DNA of 64,000 nucleotides from Reichenbachiella faecimaris (GTDB lineage: Bacteria > Bacteroidota > Bacteroidia > Cytophagales > Cyclobacteriaceae). The translations under genes were made by a program, and so were the position numbers. Shown piece by piece: positions 10,337 to 20,500 of this stretch. The notes under the pieces were generated by a model. It searched no databases. It had not been told where the DNA came from and saw only the letters and a list, made by a program, of their open reading frames with translations. The stretch lies in the NCBI RefSeq assembly GCF_900176375.1, contig NZ_FWYF01000004.1, forward strand, positions 248,001-312,000, in the 5' to 3' direction. Within the stretch, counting starts at the first letter, position 1; the number at the start of each line of letters is the position of its first letter.

Positions 10337-11671
10337 TTAATTTCGAAGAAACTCTCCTTTTTTGTTCGTTTTCAAGAGCGACATCATAGTTGCACTACCA
10401 CCAAAATGTACAGTTGCTCCTATGACCATGCTTCCGTCAGCTCGGCGGATAATCGCGTTGCCTCCATCGTCCTGAACACTACCGTATTCTTGGACATCTC
10501 CCTCGTTTACCTCACCTATACCATTGGTAGATAAAATCATGATTTCATCTTCTCTAGGGTCTGCCGAGGCATCACTAAATGAATTCACTTTTCCAACAAT
10601 ATAAAAATCGCCGCTCGAGCTTTGTGCCAAATCAGCACCTTGTGTATTCCAGGTTTGGTCAGGGTTGTCCGCGTCTCTTGGGTAGGTGAGTGGTACGAGT
10701 TGTGCCGCACCCAAGCTCGACGATAAACGCAGCAGAAAGGCATACTGATTACTTCCAGTACCTGTAGTGCCTACTAAGGCTATTCCAGGGTTAGTAAAGA
10801 TCATATTTGATGCTTCTTCATTATTGACTGTACCATAGTCTGTCTGATTGTCTTCATTTCCACTGGTAAAATCAAACTGCTCAACCAGCACATCCAGACC
10901 TCCTTCTCCAATTCCAGAAGTAGTGGTAATAGTGGCTGAATAATAATAATTACCATTAGCTACTAACAAGCTTTTGCCAAAATCATCACCAGAAAAGCCT
11001 TTTATTCTTTCCCAGTCTACCGTCTGAAAATCAGAAGAAATTTTCATTAACAAGATGCTATTGTCATCCAATGCTGGATTATTTGAACCCGTAGTAACAG
11101 AACCTAGTATAATCAACTGCCCACCAACCGCTATAACATCAGCCCCACTTGTAGGTCTATATCCTTCCTCATACGCGGTCGAAGATACCCTGTCTTCATA
11201 ATATCTATATAGCAGGGTGTCGGTAATACTGAATCCCGTAGATTCAATTTTTATACTTGCCAAATACAAATGGTCTACTGGTATCCGATCCAAATCGTCA
11301 TCTGTTATATCAAAAGTTGATGTTCCAATAATATATAAGTCGTCATTGTCTTCATCATAAAACATCTTAGAAGGGATGTCTACAGTCTCGTCAGAATAAT
11401 CGTTGTGAATGATACCTTCCCAAAGGCGATTTCCCGAAGAATCTGTTCTTACAAGATAAAAGTCTGTGTTCTCCGCGTCCGTTCTCGACCCTAGAAGCAA
11501 AAAACCATCATTTAGTTCCAACAAGTCAATAGTTTCTTCTGCAGATTCAGACCCATAATATTTAATGAAAATTTCAGATGGATCAAGACTATTAGAATCC
11601 TCGGACATGCAGCCAACCTGGCTTACAAGTACTAAAAAACTAAGAATAGCGATGTAAACTTTTCTATTCAT
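10337..11671 (-). CDS. Beta-propeller-like lipoprotein, last gene of STAND/TIR operon
   Basis: A 444-residue protein with a lipoprotein signal peptide: a basic N terminus, a hydrophobic core, then SQVGC, with Cys predicted to be lipidated. I use ATG 11671 rather than the upstream in-frame start at 11692, because it places the lipobox at normal length and gives an 8-bp overlap with the preceding gene (ATGAATAG). The mature part is made of repeated strands of the type 'DFYLVRTDSSGNRLWE' and 'GFLLLGSRTD', typical of delta-60/propeller-like repeats that describe blades; several blades are visible, but I cannot count them reliably. No catalytic motif is seen. As the last member of the operon it would sit in the outer membrane or periplasm and could be a ligand-binding partner of the WD40 part of the STAND protein. 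That role is inferred from position only. Confidence 0.75.
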   Translation of the reverse strand: MNRKVYIAILSFLVLVSQVGCMSEDSNSLDPSEIFIKYYGSESAEETIDLLELNDGFLLLGSRTDAENTDFYLVRTDSSGNRLWEGIIHNDYSDETVDIPSKMFYDEDNDDLYIIGTSTFDITDDDLDRIPVDHLYLASIKIESTGFSITDTLLYRYYEDRVSSTAYEEGYRPTSGADVIAVGGQLIILGSVTTGSNNPALDDNSILLMKISSDFQTVDWERIKGFSGDDFGKSLLVANGNYYYSATITTTSGIGEGGLDVLVEQFDFTSGNEDNQTDYGTVNNEEASNMIFTNPGIALVGTTGTGSNQYAFLLRLSSSLGAAQLVPLTYPRDADNPDQTWNTQGADLAQSSSGDFYIVGKVNSFSDASADPREDEIMILSTNGIGEVNEGDVQEYGSVQDDGGNAIIRRADGSMVIGATVHFGGSATMMSLLKTNKKGEFLRN

Positions 11672-12803
11672 CGGTTTTGTTTTTCTTACCAAATCGTTTT
11701 TCTAACCTTTTATTGGAATATTTTTTGGGCTTATATATAGACTTAATATAGCCAATAGATAGACTCAAACTATTTACAATTTTATCATCATCTACATGCG
11801 CCATATCAAAAAGCAATCGCTCATTGCTGTACCTATATTTCGTTCTCACCGTATTGGATCCACCCATATTATACCGTACTTCAAACAAAATATAATCTGT
11901 TTTGGATTTAACTTTCAGACCTAAACCAGCAAAATAAGACCAGTTGATTTCCTTTCGTAGTTTGTCGTCGAGCAAAGCAAGGCTAGGCAACTGTCTAGTG
12001 GTTGTACCTGATCTGCTACCGCTCATAGAACTGTTCAATAAAAAGTCTAGCGATAACCCGACTGTGGCGTATGGCATTAAATTCCCAAATGGGTAGCCAT
12101 ATCTCACCATCACTGGTATTTTGATGATGTTCTGTGTTTCAGTTAATGCCACTTGAAAACTTGTAGACGTAGGATATAAATCCTCAAGAGAAGTAATACT
12201 ATTGTAGCTGATATCGTACTTGTTGAGGTTCCAACCAAAACCGCCAAGGACTTCCAAGTTCTCTATTATGGTATATTCAAAAGTTAACTCAGCTTGTAAC
12301 CCAAGCCCTGATTTATATTCTTTGGGTACTTCATCTTCATTCGAATAAGATCCAAATTCTCCAATGGACTTAATGAAAGTTTGATTAGCTCCAAACTTGG
12401 CTCCAATTCTAAAAATGGGTTCAGATCTGTATTTATCAAACAAATATTTCAATTCAATCGGGTCATCAGCGCTCAGAGGATGTTCTGGATCTGCAGTCAA
12501 TAAATTAATAACTGCATCTTCCGCTTCTGGCCCATTGTCATTGAAAAGGTGCACTAAAGCTAAAAGCCTATAAGCTCTAATTTTTTCTTCTTTTGAAAAC
12601 CCGCCTTTGTTAAAACATTTTCCTCTATTGCTATTTAATAGCTGTGGAATCTCGCTCAAACTTCCAGCATCAAACATATCCTCTGCTTGATTAAGCTTTT
12701 GAGTACAGTTGAGCTGGCGCTGCTGTGCCAGCAAGTCAGTAGTACAACAAAAAATTAAAATTCCAAAAATGAAAACTGCCGATGTAATTCTATTTATCAT
12801 CAT
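11664..12803 (-). CDS. Outer-membrane beta-barrel protein with N-terminal helical region
   Basis: A 379-residue protein with an N-terminal signal peptide (hydrophobic run ending near LLAQQ). Residues about 30-125 look helical and TPR-like (CTQKLNQAEDMFDAGSLSEI, then ALVHLFNDNGPEAEDAVINL). From about residue 130 the sequence changes to alternating strands typical of a PorT/OmpA-like barrel (FRIGAKFGANQTF, LEVLGGFGWNLNKY, IPVMVRYGYPFGNLMPYATVG, YFAGLGLKVKSK). The C terminus is basic (KKYSNKRLEKRFGKKNK), which is unusual for a barrel end. Its ATG overlaps the stop of the STAND gene by 4 bp and its stop overlaps the next start, so translation is probably coupled. Barrel fold is likely; the partner and cargo are unknown. 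Confidence 0.8.
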   Translation of the reverse strand: MMINRITSAVFIFGILIFCCTTDLLAQQRQLNCTQKLNQAEDMFDAGSLSEIPQLLNSNRGKCFNKGGFSKEEKIRAYRLLALVHLFNDNGPEAEDAVINLLTADPEHPLSADDPIELKYLFDKYRSEPIFRIGAKFGANQTFIKSIGEFGSYSNEDEVPKEYKSGLGLQAELTFEYTIIENLEVLGGFGWNLNKYDISYNSITSLEDLYPTSTSFQVALTETQNIIKIPVMVRYGYPFGNLMPYATVGLSLDFLLNSSMSGSRSGTTTRQLPSLALLDDKLRKEINWSYFAGLGLKVKSKTDYILFEVRYNMGGSNTVRTKYRYSNERLLFDMAHVDDDKIVNSLSLSIGYIKSIYKPKKYSNKRLEKRFGKKNKTDE

Positions 12804-15800
12804 TGATTATCCTCTCGTTGTGGTTTTCCTTCACAAGTTTCACTAAAATCAATACCTGCTCCTACGTAGGCTCTCCACGAATTATCACTCAAGTTATGAG
12901 CAACTTTTGGATCACTACATATATTCTCAGCCATCTCGTCTGGATGTGTTGGCCAATATCTTATGATTCCATCTCCTGCTCCTGTCATCAATGTTTTTCC
13001 ATCTGGTGAAAAAGCAGCTGACCACACCCATTTTTTACTTCCTCTACCAGTACCATGATCATCTAGTACAAGCGGTAAATCGTTTAGATACTCCATCACC
13101 CAAACCCTAGCTGTACCATCAAAACTGGTAGAAGCCAAGAGCGAATTATCTTCACTGAATTCTAGATCAGTAATTTTTGCAGTATGTCCAGTAAGGCGTC
13201 TCATCTGTTTGCCCTCTTCCATATTCCATAAAATCACATCTCCTTCTTGATCACCAATAGCTATGATATTGCCCTCCTTATTGAATGTAAGAGCATGAAC
13301 AGGGGCGCCATCTTTGATATATATAGACTTCTCTTCATTTTCATTTTCCAAATCCCATATATACACACTTCCAGACTCGCTGCCTCCGGCCAGATATCTC
13401 CCATCAGGACTCAAGGCCAGTGCTTTGACTCGTGAAGCCACTCGGGCGATTTCTGTATTGGTTTTGTAATCATTTCTTCTAATAACTTTGTCTCCTGAAG
13501 AAGAGATAAAACCTTTGTCTTCTTTCAAGAACACCAAGTCAAACACGGTTCCTGAATGCCCTGTCAAAGACTTTGGCTCACTTCCCTTGTTTTTCAAATC
13601 GTAAAGTAAAATTTGATCGTCATCACTACCTACGGCCAGCCAACGTTCTTCTGGACTCAAATCCACTACGCGATTCACGAAGTTGTTATCAATTAACACT
13701 TCACTTCTTTTTTTGTCATTGGTCATATCCCAAAACAAAAGTTTTCCATCACTTCCAGCAGAAAATAAGTGTTTTCCATCATTTGCAAATCTGACTGATC
13801 TTACCGCATTGCCTGCAATATGTCCTTTATAATGATTGAATATATCTGTAGAATCTGTAGATAACAGCTCTTTGTAAGCATAGTAAACACCAGAATACAC
13901 ATCCGCATTATATTCCTTCACACCATGTTGTTTGTCAAACAACCACGCTTGTCTTGCTATCAATGCTTTTTGCTCTACATCATCATCTATGCCTTTAGAT
14001 TTAATAGCCATAGAGTTAGCAATGGCTTGATAGCGAAGTGCTTGTGCAGCTAATCGCTCTAGTTCAGCACGGTTTGCGTTGTCTTCAGCCAGCTTAGTCT
14101 GTTTTCTGGCCTCTTCTGCACTAGCTTCTGCTTTTTTCTGATTGGCTTGTGCTAATGCAGATGCTTCAAGTGCTTTTTGCTCTTGAGCCTTTGCTTCAGC
14201 CTCAGCTTTTCGTGCATTTTCAGCCTCTACCTGAGCAAGCTTTTCTGCCTCACGTGCCTTTCTTGCCTCTATCCTAGCCAAAGCAGCTGCCTCAGCGGCC
14301 TTTTCTTCTTCCTGTTTAGCACGTTCAGCATTTTCGTTAGCAAGTTTCAAGTTTTGTTCTGCCAACAAAGTTTGTTTCACAGCCTCATTCGCCTTAATGT
14401 TGGCAAATACCACGAAGAAAATACATATCAACATGGCAAATCCAAGTACCATTGCAACTACCCTTGATCTCTGAAGGGCTCTTTTTTGCAGAAGTTCCTT
14501 GTTTCGTTGCTCTGTTTCGTAGGCCTTTTTACTTGTTTCTAAGAAAACTAAAGTTCTCTCGAAGGCAGGGTCGTATCTTTGCCCCCAAACTAATGTAGGC
14601 TTGTTCTCTTCTTGCCAGTTCAATGCCAATTGCAAATCAGGCATTTTCCAAAGACCTGCTCTTCCTAACTGGAATCTCTCAGCAGATTCAGCCAATTTCA
14701 AATACATCTCAGCCGATCTTGACTCTTCATCCAGCCATGATTTCAACCTTGTCCAAATCCTCATCAAGGATTCGTGAGAAATATCGATTACAGTATCTGA
14801 GTCTAATTTAATACCGTGTGGGGGCATTAACAATGTTCTTCCTGGTTCACGGAATTTGTCCACCACTCTTGTGACCTCTTCTTCATTGACACCAGATATC
14901 GCAGCTATGGTAGATAGCTTCGTCGGACGTCTAATACCAGAAGTTTCAGTACCTCGCTCCGTCAATGCCTTAAACATAGACTCGCATATCTGTTGCTCTC
15001 TCTTAGACAGTGAATCAAATGCTTCATTGGCATGCTGAGAAAGTGCTTCCCTCAATGTACCTATAGCATTATAATGCTTTAGATCCATGGGTTCACCTTC
15101 TTTTTTGTATTCTTTCCAGAATTGCCAAGTACGCATTAAGGCATGCTGAAGAATCGGTAACTGATCTGGGTTATCTCCAACGTCATTGAGCAACTGCTGG
15201 GTCAAACGAGGAGCGATTTTTCCACCCCCAACGGCCACAGGCCCTTCAATGGCCAACCTTTTCTGGTCACGTGTCATTTGAGGAATCAAATAGTGACTGT
15301 CATTGATCATCTGGGTAAGATCAGGGAAAGCCGCGCAATCGCCAATAAAGTCAGAACGCATCGTCAATGCCACATAAATAGGTGCATCATACTGATGTAC
15401 CGCCTCCAAAAGGAGGTTTACAAAAGCTGAAGACTCATCAAGATCAGAAGATAATGTTTCTAATTTCTTATATCTAAATAGCTCTTCAAACTGATCGACA
15501 AGAACCAAGACATTTTCCTGATCGGAAGATTTGAGCTGTTTTACTGCTTCAATTAAACCTAAAGAACTACTACGAAGGACTGTAGAAGTAATAGTTTTTC
15601 GTATTAACTGCTCCTCATCATCCAATTCATTATAAACCTGATCCTTTTTAAGTAAGGCTTCCGCTAAATTATCAATAGGGCCACCACCAGGTCGAGTAAC
15701 CACGATTCGCCAATTCGAACCTGCTTGAGTCATGAACCCACCATAAAGTGTAGGTATCAAGCCACAATACATCAGGGAAGATTTTCCGCTACCAGATGCT

Positions 15801-15982
15801 CCAAGAATACCAACAAACTTGTTTTCTGAAAGCTTCATAAGTACCTCATCACTTTGCCCTTCACGGCCAAAGAATAAATGACTCTCCTCAATTCCAAAAG
15901 GTCTTAGCCCTGGAAATGGGTCAACAAACTGTGTAATATCAGCCTGTTGTTCTTGTCCTACTTCTAATTCTTTTTCGCTCAT
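12800..15982 (-). CDS. Transmembrane STAND NTPase (nSTAND1-type) with coiled coil and WD40 repeats
   Basis: A 1,060-residue multidomain protein. The N terminus has DPFPGLRPF and LFFGRE, hallmarks of the nSTAND1 group, then a P-loop GASGSGKSS (about 61-69) and a Walker B-like VLVLVDQFEELF (about 158-169). A winged-helix-like part follows to about residue 430. A single hydrophobic helix (VVAMVLGFAMLICIFFVVF) lies at about 507-528, with basic residues on its N-terminal side. An Ala/Glu/Lys-rich coiled coil follows (about 535-650), then WD40 repeats at about 715-1010 (GSDGKLLFWD, GSESGSVYIWD, TSFDGTARVWV). STAND proteins are switch ATPases that oligomerise on sensing a signal. By the positive-inside rule the NTPase is cytoplasmic, and the coiled coil and propeller would be periplasmic. 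Start ATG 15982 overlaps the upstream stop (TAATG). Confidence 0.9.
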   Translation of the reverse strand: MSEKELEVGQEQQADITQFVDPFPGLRPFGIEESHLFFGREGQSDEVLMKLSENKFVGILGASGSGKSSLMYCGLIPTLYGGFMTQAGSNWRIVVTRPGGGPIDNLAEALLKKDQVYNELDDEEQLIRKTITSTVLRSSSLGLIEAVKQLKSSDQENVLVLVDQFEELFRYKKLETLSSDLDESSAFVNLLLEAVHQYDAPIYVALTMRSDFIGDCAAFPDLTQMINDSHYLIPQMTRDQKRLAIEGPVAVGGGKIAPRLTQQLLNDVGDNPDQLPILQHALMRTWQFWKEYKKEGEPMDLKHYNAIGTLREALSQHANEAFDSLSKREQQICESMFKALTERGTETSGIRRPTKLSTIAAISGVNEEEVTRVVDKFREPGRTLLMPPHGIKLDSDTVIDISHESLMRIWTRLKSWLDEESRSAEMYLKLAESAERFQLGRAGLWKMPDLQLALNWQEENKPTLVWGQRYDPAFERTLVFLETSKKAYETEQRNKELLQKRALQRSRVVAMVLGFAMLICIFFVVFANIKANEAVKQTLLAEQNLKLANENAERAKQEEEKAAEAAALARIEARKAREAEKLAQVEAENARKAEAEAKAQEQKALEASALAQANQKKAEASAEEARKQTKLAEDNANRAELERLAAQALRYQAIANSMAIKSKGIDDDVEQKALIARQAWLFDKQHGVKEYNADVYSGVYYAYKELLSTDSTDIFNHYKGHIAGNAVRSVRFANDGKHLFSAGSDGKLLFWDMTNDKKRSEVLIDNNFVNRVVDLSPEERWLAVGSDDDQILLYDLKNKGSEPKSLTGHSGTVFDLVFLKEDKGFISSSGDKVIRRNDYKTNTEIARVASRVKALALSPDGRYLAGGSESGSVYIWDLENENEEKSIYIKDGAPVHALTFNKEGNIIAIGDQEGDVILWNMEEGKQMRRLTGHTAKITDLEFSEDNSLLASTSFDGTARVWVMEYLNDLPLVLDDHGTGRGSKKWVWSAAFSPDGKTLMTGAGDGIIRYWPTHPDEMAENICSDPKVAHNLSDNSWRAYVGAGIDFSETCEGKPQREDNQ

Positions 15983-17478
15983 TAGTCTTGTAGTTTAGCT
16001 AAAAAGGGTTCGATTTTTTGGGGTTCAAATGATCCGCCTCCTAATACCAGCGTACCCGAATGATTGACCAAATTATCAACCTTACTATTATCTTCAGTAA
16101 AAATGGCAGTGGCCTTCATGGGTTTTGTTCTACCAAACCCAGGTGCCTTTAATAAATCCTGCATTTTTGTCCTTATCCATTCTGGTGAAGATTTTCCAAA
16201 ATAGATTAATGAAGCATCACACCGTCTCAGGTTTTCCTGATGCAAATATCTCAAGTCCATGAGGTCACCTTCAAACATAGAAGTGACCACGCTAAATCCT
16301 TTTTCTTTGAGGCAATCCATAACGGGTTTCACCGCTTCAATGTCCAATTGATCACAAATCAAATAAATCAAATTGCCATCTTCCGGGAGCTGTTCATCTA
16401 CTTCTATTTCTTTAGCTTTGAAACGACCTCCCGTGACCAGCTCTTCTCTGATAATAGATTTCAACTCCTGCAATGGGATTTGTAATACTTCTGCTTCATC
16501 CAATGATGCCGCGTCACTTTTCAAATCCTCAATAAATATTTTCTGTCTTTCGCTTACATTCTTCAAATCTGGCGACAACCAGATCAACCTACTAAACTTC
16601 TCTCCACCACCATGCTTGACATTGTAGTCATGAACATCATGTGTATGCTTGGATGCAATTTGATTTTGAATATCCACTACAGACAACTCTGAACCAGCAG
16701 GTTTGTAACCATAATCCTCACCTATTAAGTGAATAGATAGACAGCATCTGTCCAGGTCTTGCTTAATCAAAGGTTCCAGAGCATGAACGTCTTTGGGTAG
16801 AGACTGATCTGGTAAAACGCGATATCCATGACGTATCAATTCTCGTTTTACAGTATCCCTTTGGATGATCATGTCTACCCCTGAGTTGGCCAAGTAAATC
16901 GTCTTATCCTTCCCAACGTCCTTCTCTTCTTTCTTCTTCGTGCCAAGTTCTACCAGCTTGGATTGAATTTGATAGATGTCATAAGACATATCCACCATTT
17001 TCATCCAATAGCTTCTTTCTGCTTCATTACCGAAAAATCGTTTGAATTCTTGAGGTTCCCCAGTCAAAGGGTCGATATGAAAGAAATCATAAGATAAAAT
17101 ATCTGAGTACTCAGGCAAAAATTCATCTACATCAATCGGAAATTTGATCACTTTAAATAGCCTCGAAAGTCCGGCCATAGATAAGGTGCTACTTTCCTTT
17201 GCCGTACTTGCAAATAGGTTTACCCCATTAGTCAAAGTCGGGTTATTTAAAAATTCTTTCGACAAGATGGCTACTAATATGCCGCTAGATGCATATAAAT
17301 CCGCATGGCTATCATTCTCAGAAACCATTTTTATTTTTGGTTCTTCACCAGAAACCTGCTGCAATAAAGTAGTCAGGAATTTATAAAAATTCGTCACCCA
17401 GCCCTTGCTCGATCCTCCTCCTATTGGCTGATCGTCTGCAGTATGATAAGCAAGCAATATTTCCTGTTCGATGTTCAT
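15982..17478 (-). CDS. TIR-like / DUF4062-like three-domain signalling protein
   Basis: A 498-residue soluble protein with three Rossmann-like segments. Residues 1-95 resemble a TIR domain (EILLAYHTADD, GWVTNFYKFL, ILVAILSKEFL). The SxWCxxE segment that carries the catalytic Glu in NAD-cleaving TIRs is not present (SKEFLNNPTLTNG instead). Residues about 192-300 resemble DUF4062 (IYLANSGVDMIIQRDTVKRE, then LIGEDYGYKP). Residues about 370-498 form a third TIR-like unit (LIYLICDQLDIEAVKPV, ENLRRCDASLIYFGKSS). Proteins of this layout are commonly found beside WD40 STAND NTPases. It probably acts as a cytoplasmic adaptor or a divergent effector; enzymatic activity is doubtful from the sequence. 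It is preceded by a 24-bp gap and followed by a 1-base overlap, so it is an obligate operon member. Confidence 0.8.
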   Translation of the reverse strand: MNIEQEILLAYHTADDQPIGGGSSKGWVTNFYKFLTTLLQQVSGEEPKIKMVSENDSHADLYASSGILVAILSKEFLNNPTLTNGVNLFASTAKESSTLSMAGLSRLFKVIKFPIDVDEFLPEYSDILSYDFFHIDPLTGEPQEFKRFFGNEAERSYWMKMVDMSYDIYQIQSKLVELGTKKKEEKDVGKDKTIYLANSGVDMIIQRDTVKRELIRHGYRVLPDQSLPKDVHALEPLIKQDLDRCCLSIHLIGEDYGYKPAGSELSVVDIQNQIASKHTHDVHDYNVKHGGGEKFSRLIWLSPDLKNVSERQKIFIEDLKSDAASLDEAEVLQIPLQELKSIIREELVTGGRFKAKEIEVDEQLPEDGNLIYLICDQLDIEAVKPVMDCLKEKGFSVVTSMFEGDLMDLRYLHQENLRRCDASLIYFGKSSPEWIRTKMQDLLKAPGFGRTKPMKATAIFTEDNSKVDNLVNHSGTLVLGGGSFEPQKIEPFLAKLQD

Positions 17479-17502
17479 TGATAAAATATTTTGTTAGCTG
17501 GT

Positions 17503-20500
17503 TTAGTGGAATATTGATTCTACTTCTTCTTCAATCTCGGCTTCGTTTACGATGGTCAAAATTCCATCCACCATTTCAATGTTTCTAGAAACCGCATCAT
17601 ATAACTCACCCTTCTCGATGGTCAATATTAGACATTCGGTATCTGTGGTCAATGAATAAGGACATACATCAGAACTTAAAATTAATTTATGTCCAATAAT
17701 ATCTCTTTGTTCAAGTTTTCTGGTATCTCCATTTTCGTAAGATACGGTAAGCTTTCCTTTCACTATTATATAAACGGGTGCATCACCAGAATCCCCTTCC
17801 TCCAAAATGGTCGTATTCTGTTCGACCATGATTTCTTCAAATCGCTTAGCTAAATCTAATAGGATAACCCCAGGTATTGTCATAAAAGATGGTATTTGCT
17901 TCAGCAAAATGGCTCTTTCTATGATCAATAATTTTTGATGGAATTTTTCCTCAGTAGACTTAAACACTGGTGGCACTATGGCCTTATCCAGCTTCTTTTT
18001 AACTGAGTTTTTAAGTCGTTTGGTGTGGTACTGATATTGGTCCGGATCCAATTTATAAATTACAGCAGCGGCTGTCTGAACCATGGTGTCATCAGGGTTA
18101 AATAGATTAGCTAATAAGTCATCAGTGACTTTCTGCCCTCTCATAAGTGTCAACTTATACATAGCTAAGCATTTCGTCCACTTATTTATATTATTATAAT
18201 CTCTATTTACAACCTGTAAAAGTAAATCAGCATAGTCTTCAAAACTTTCTGGAGGGTAGAAATTATGAAGCTTCTCAAGTTTATCTTTTGGATCGTCATC
18301 GTCCAAAACTGCCGTCAGCTTAGGGCGAAGAATTTCATCAACAAAAATTCCAAGCATTTCGATACCAAAAGACACACTATCTGTGGTGCCTACCTCGATA
18401 TTGTCTCTTACCAATTTGATACTTTGTGCATCATAAATCATGGCCAACAGCATAAATAGATGCTCATGGTTTCTCTTATTCTCTTCCTCAAAAGCCTGTA
18501 CAATTAGCTTGTCAAAGAAGTCATCTCTAGGGATCTCCAAAAGAGCTTTAATGTTCCATGTCAAATCGCTAATGGTACTCTCAATGGCCAGCTTAATTCT
18601 AGCTGCATGAAAATCCTTTGCCTCAAATCCAATATAACTCAATGAAAGCAATAACTCTGAGATAATATTTTTATCGGGGAAATCGATTTTCTTCCAGAGC
18701 ATTTCGGTAGCCTGCTTACCACCTACTTTACCAAAAATCTGCATGGTACGAATCATGGTATCCAACTCCTGACCTGTCTTATAAAAAGCCGAGTCAATTG
18801 CATGAAACATAGTTTCACCTGAGGAGATAAGTGCTGAATCTGCGGTGTTGCTATAAGCTGGCAAATGTAAATTTTCAATTAAAATCGACCAAAACTCGGG
18901 TCTTTTCAATTTGCCCGCACTAACCATGGCTGCTTTGCGTACAGCTGGATTAATATCACGTAGAAGTTCAACCAAAAAAGGAACGAACTTATCATCCTCC
19001 AACTTAGCCAAAACTCTGGCCGCGTAGATTCTGTCCTGAATGTCTGTGGAGCGAACGAGTTTCTTGATTCCAATCTCAGTCAACTCATAATCCACCATAG
19101 CTTTGAGGCTTTTGATGGTTTCGATACCAACTCGTTTCACTTCATCATCCTCTTCCTTCCTAATTTCCCGTGCTAGTATTTCTAAGGTATTGAAACTTTT
19201 GAGCTCACCTAATTTTTGATATGCATATATCCTGATATGCTTGTGTTCAGATCGAATAAAATCCAATAAAGAAAAATCGAGCATAATAGGCTCCATACGC
19301 TCAAGCAACTTCAATGCATTTAAAATCCTTTCTGGATTTCTTTTCCTAAACTCACCTTTTATCACATTGACCGTATTATGGTCGTTTCGCGTACCAGAAC
19401 CTTTTAATTTAGATTTTTGATCCTCTAGCGTCTTCTTCAATTCAATTTTATATTCAGCGTATAGCTTCCCTGCATAAAAAATAATCAAAGCAGCCAGCAC
19501 CATGATGAAATAAGCATAGTGGATGAGCTTAAAGAAAGACAGTGTACCTAGGGCAATTTGCAAGGCACCAGCAGACAATACAGCTATTTCATTTACAACC
19601 CCTTCAATTCTAGACTGGATGTCAAAACGAATCTTAACATCAAATGGAAGAAAGAATAACTTAAAGGCCGGATTTTCAAGTGCATCCTTCAGAGAGGAGG
19701 TGAAAACCTTTCCTACTACAAGGAAGATAAAGAAAAACAGGAAGTCATCTGTTTTCACATCATAGACGAAAAGATGACCAGAAAATATTGCACCTAATGT
19801 AAAGAGTGCTAAAATCAATGGCATAACCATAAGAGACACACGAAGACCGTATCTACCAATGATAATATCATTGATAAAACTTTGGATGATAAAACTGAGC
19901 AGCATGACAACACCATTTGTAAACGACAAAAAGGTTCTGAGCTCTGTTTCATCAGGGTACATGATTTCTGTAGCCGAGAAATAAACAAAATTTGCAAATA
20001 CCGCCGAGGCCATGGAGAACACCATAAAAATACAAAGCATTCTTAGGTATTTATCTTTTACCAAATCCACATAGGTAATCTTTCTTACTTTGGCATCAGA
20101 AGGTCTGATTTTGGTTGCAGAATCCAGGTTGAAATCTTTAACGATTAATATGGAAAATACTAATATCCCAAATCCTGCAATTGTAGAAAGAAGAAGCAAA
20201 TCATGCGTCTCATTGATCAGTCCTAATGCGGACAATATCGGAATGGAAAAGAAGGCTATCATAGTAGCCACCAATTGTCCAGTATCAATTCCACCAATAA
20301 TTCTTTTAGCCTGCTTCAAATCCCAAATTCTACCAAACACCCCCCAAAATGAGAGAACTGTGATAGATATCAAGGGCATCATCATCACAAACAGGATGAA
20401 GGGTAAATAGTGAAAACCTAAATGATCAGTTTTATAGTCCGTATACCAAAACGCAAATCGGATACCTGCAATAAATAGAAAAACGAGGAGGCCAATAGAA

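Noticed and set aside
13247-15038. Plus-strand frames opposite the STAND gene (60-96 residues)
   Set aside because: They are antisense to a well-defined domain protein and show no start context, domain or plausible composition.
15982-17478. Active NADase TIR effector
   Set aside because: No SxWCxxE glutamate in the first TIR unit and no clear substitute in the third; I describe it as TIR-like only.
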